Assembly: GCA_014871385.1 (NCBI GenBank)
Contig: CM026423.1
Location: 21,632,049 to 21,696,048, forward strand
Reading direction: 5' to 3'
DNA from: Ceratodon purpureus
Taxonomy: Eukaryota; Streptophyta; Bryopsida; Pseudoditrichales; Ditrichaceae
Length of the DNA stretch: 64,000 bases
In this document: positions 62,201-64,000 of the stretch, piece by piece
Numbering within the stretch: position 1 is the stretch's first letter
How the letters are laid out: each line of letters opens with the position of its first letter
The notes under the pieces: model-generated
Told to the model about the DNA's origin: nothing
Database searches by the model: none
What the model saw: the letters and a program-made list of their open reading frames with translations, nothing else
Made by a program: the position numbers and the translations under genes

Positions 62201-63667
62201 AATTGATACAAATGGTAAGCAGTCACCACTGCGTTCCAGGATTTAAGTGATTCATGTTTGACTAAATTGATTAATGTGCACCTAAAACACCGGGTAGGCT
62301 CTGTCAGCAATATTCCAGTAGAAGGTCAGTAACAGTACATGGGTTTCAATGTGTTTGTGATTCAACCATTGTCGTTGGTTCGGACGATACATTACTGTTT
62401 GGGTGCTTATGTATGTACTGTAGTTTGATACCTGTCGACATACATGTGACACTTTTGTTAAGGGTTAATCGGCGAAGCTTTTCCACTTCTATGGAAGAAG
62501 TCTGTGTAAGAAATAATTGAATCGACGCCATGTATGTAGAGATTTCGTATATTAAGATACAAATATTTGCATTTTTTTATGTATACACAGATATTCTACA
62601 AGTAGAACAAGTTCAAACATAAGGTTCAGGGAATGTGAGAGTACAGACAACACTGGCTATGACCACTGTACATATACGTAGTGAAATTAACTATTAGACT
62701 GAGACAAATTCCACTGTTGTGCAGACGATATCAAGATGCTGTCGAGAAGAGAGGAGCAGATCAAAGACAGTGGCGTCGACTACATCCGAGGAGGAAAAAT
62801 AGTAGACGAAGAGCTACCTTACCAGCAGAGTTAGCAGACCTTCCGAATTTTAGCGAATGGCTACAACAAGACGTTGATGAACTAGAAGATTTTGGTATTC
62901 GTTTGGACCCATTGGTGGTTGAATCCTCTAGGCCCCCCTTAATCATGGCCAGTAGGTACAGGAGTATGTATTCGCAAGGCAACCATTACAGAGTGGCCAG
63001 TGCAGAGGAGTCAATGAAAACCTACGACAGTGGCATCTGCGCAACATTTCGACAGCGATGCATCAATGGACTCAGAGATAAGAGCCCTGTTGTCGCGGAC
63101 TTAGAGTACGTAGGTGAGCTGAAAGAGATCATTGAGTTACATTACCCGGGTCACTACGAAAGTCAGCCACTGGAGGCTCGAGGAAGTCAACCGTTGCAAG
63201 ACAGAGGACATAAAACAGTCCTGTTTGTGGGAAGCTGGGTGAAGGCAAACTATCGAGGGCCCCATGCCACGATTAAAACCGATCAATGGGGTTTTACTTT
63301 GGCGAACTTCGACTCTCTCTGTGGCCTAGGGCCTGATTCTTTCGCATTTCCCATTCAATGTGAGCAGGTTTTTTATAGTGACGATGTAGAAGACCCCAGG
63401 TGGAAGGTAGTACTCCGAAAGGAAGCGAGATCCAAAAGAGCATCTCTGGATGACTATGGAAGCAATTCTACAGGTATTTTCCGATTTGGCAGTGACAGTG
63501 ACTACGATGCCATAGTTCCGGAAAGGGAGTTACCAGAAGAGGATCCAGTGGGGTTGCCAACTGGGAGGCACGTGATGCCACATGAAATCTCGTTTGCACA
63601 ACGAATACTTGAGGAGTTCAGTGACGACGACGAAGTTGGTAATTCTTCAGACGACCATGAAGATTAA
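58919..63667 (+). pseudogene. tnp2-type CACTA transposase of element 2 with one in-frame TAG
   Basis: Four exons keep frame: 58919-59161, 59383-60798, 61064-61959 and 62725-63667, 1165 codons plus the stop. The N-terminal part has a Cys/His motif (YPCACSHCRG), and an acidic linker follows. The tnp2 core shows DGINPF, WPVLLITYNLPPWL, LIPGPKSP, GDYPALG and LDVMHCEKN. DUF4218 (FFNITYHLPRHLVQDL, RWMYPFERW) and DUF4216-like (EQVFYSDDVEDPRWKVVLRK) regions complete it. The only lesion is TAG at 60100-60102, about codon 321, just before the EEFAADP segment. Element 1 reads through the matching place. It may be a young nonsense mutation or a base error; if an error, the gene is intact. A 17-base intron that would remove it is too short to be real. 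The protein is clearly diverged from the element 1 homologue. Confidence 0.82.
59267..59295. repeat. (TA)n microsatellite
   Basis: About 14 TA units in the intron between the first two tnp2 exons of element 2. Confidence 0.9.
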
Positions 63668-64000
63668 TTGAACTCTGTTTTTTGGTTCAAGAGTGTTTAT
63701 ATGTGACGACATGGAGATCACTGCTCCGCCCTGCAGAGGCAACCCATATCAGATTCGGTGAAAAGGAGATTAATAATTGGACAAGAGGTTGGGCTCTATG
63801 TAAGTTGGATCTGTCCCACTACGTTTTCCGTTATGTCACTGGTTCTTTGTTTTTTTAAAAATTTAATATTTCATGGTAATTGTTGATGAAATTTTTGATG
63901 TCTGAAGAGGGTCTTCGTACGGGGGTCTCCAAAGCTCTGAGAATATCTCAAGTCGATGGTTCCTCTGATTCATCGAACTACAGTAGCTAAACGGTGGTTT
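63668..64000. other. 3' flank of tnp2, CACTA element 2
   Basis: Should contain the 3' UTR and the start of the right subterminal region. No reverse complement of the CACTACCGGG terminus is seen, so the element continues past the window. Confidence 0.5.

Larger units (their letters stand above)
52011..64000. mobile_element. CACTA element 2, left end present, right end outside window
   Basis: The left end begins CACTACCGGGTGAACAGTGT at 52011, with ATT (52008-52010) as the possible 3-bp target duplication. Subterminal repeats follow at 52167-52264. Inside are a minus-strand TnpA-type gene (53158-56642) and a plus-strand tnp2 gene (58919-63667), divergent as in element 1. The reverse-complement terminus was not found before 64000, so the right end must lie beyond. 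The relative order is the mirror image of element 1. Confidence 0.82.

Overview
The window is nuclear DNA of a land plant. Its genes are split by GT-AG introns, and two neighbouring leucine-rich-repeat receptor kinases have the plant layout: cysteine-containing N-terminal cap, LRRs on phase-2 exons of about 72 bases, one membrane span and an RD-type kinase. I cannot name the species. The short introns and a piggyBac-type transposase, which is rarely reported from land plants, make me lean towards a non-seed plant, with low confidence. No bacterial, organellar or CRISPR features were seen.

Layout. (1) 1-3.06 kb: AT-rich, no gene seen. (2) 3.06-16.96 kb: an apparently intact CACTA (En/Spm) element core with two divergent genes, a tnp2-type transposase on the minus strand (4 exons) and a TnpA-type DNA-binding protein on the plus strand (9 exons). 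A 3-kb spacer full of simple repeats lies between them. (3) 17-26.9 kb: a plus-strand block that resembles no single known element. It holds a small membrane-anchored protein with an RNase H1 hybrid-binding (viroplasmin-like) domain, two unrecognised ORFs and another TnpA-like gene with no tnp2 partner. A 182-bp fold-back MITE-like repeat closes it. (4) 28.4-41.2 kb: two tandem paralogous LRR receptor kinases on the minus strand. (5) 42.79-49.23 kb: a probable piggyBac element flanked by TTAA. Its transposase is split into two overlapping frames exactly at two in-phase A_AAA_AAA slippery heptamers. (6) 49.2-52.0 kb: AT-rich, no gene. (7) 52.01 kb to the window end: a second CACTA element. It starts with a clear CACTACCGGG terminus and a cluster of 8-bp subterminal repeats, then a TnpA-type gene (minus) and a tnp2 gene (plus) in the same head-to-head layout, mirror-imaged relative to the first. 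Its tnp2 has one in-frame TAG. Its right end lies outside the window.

How the parts work together. In CACTA elements the tnp2 product (with DUF4218 and DUF4216 regions) is the transposase, and the TnpA-type product binds subterminal repeats and brings the ends together. Both elements carry this pair, so the first looks potentially autonomous and the second nearly so. The receptor kinases are ordinary host genes in a transposon-rich neighbourhood. Exon boundaries were set by eye from splice consensus, frame continuity and paralogue comparison, so individual borders may be off even where the gene call is firm.
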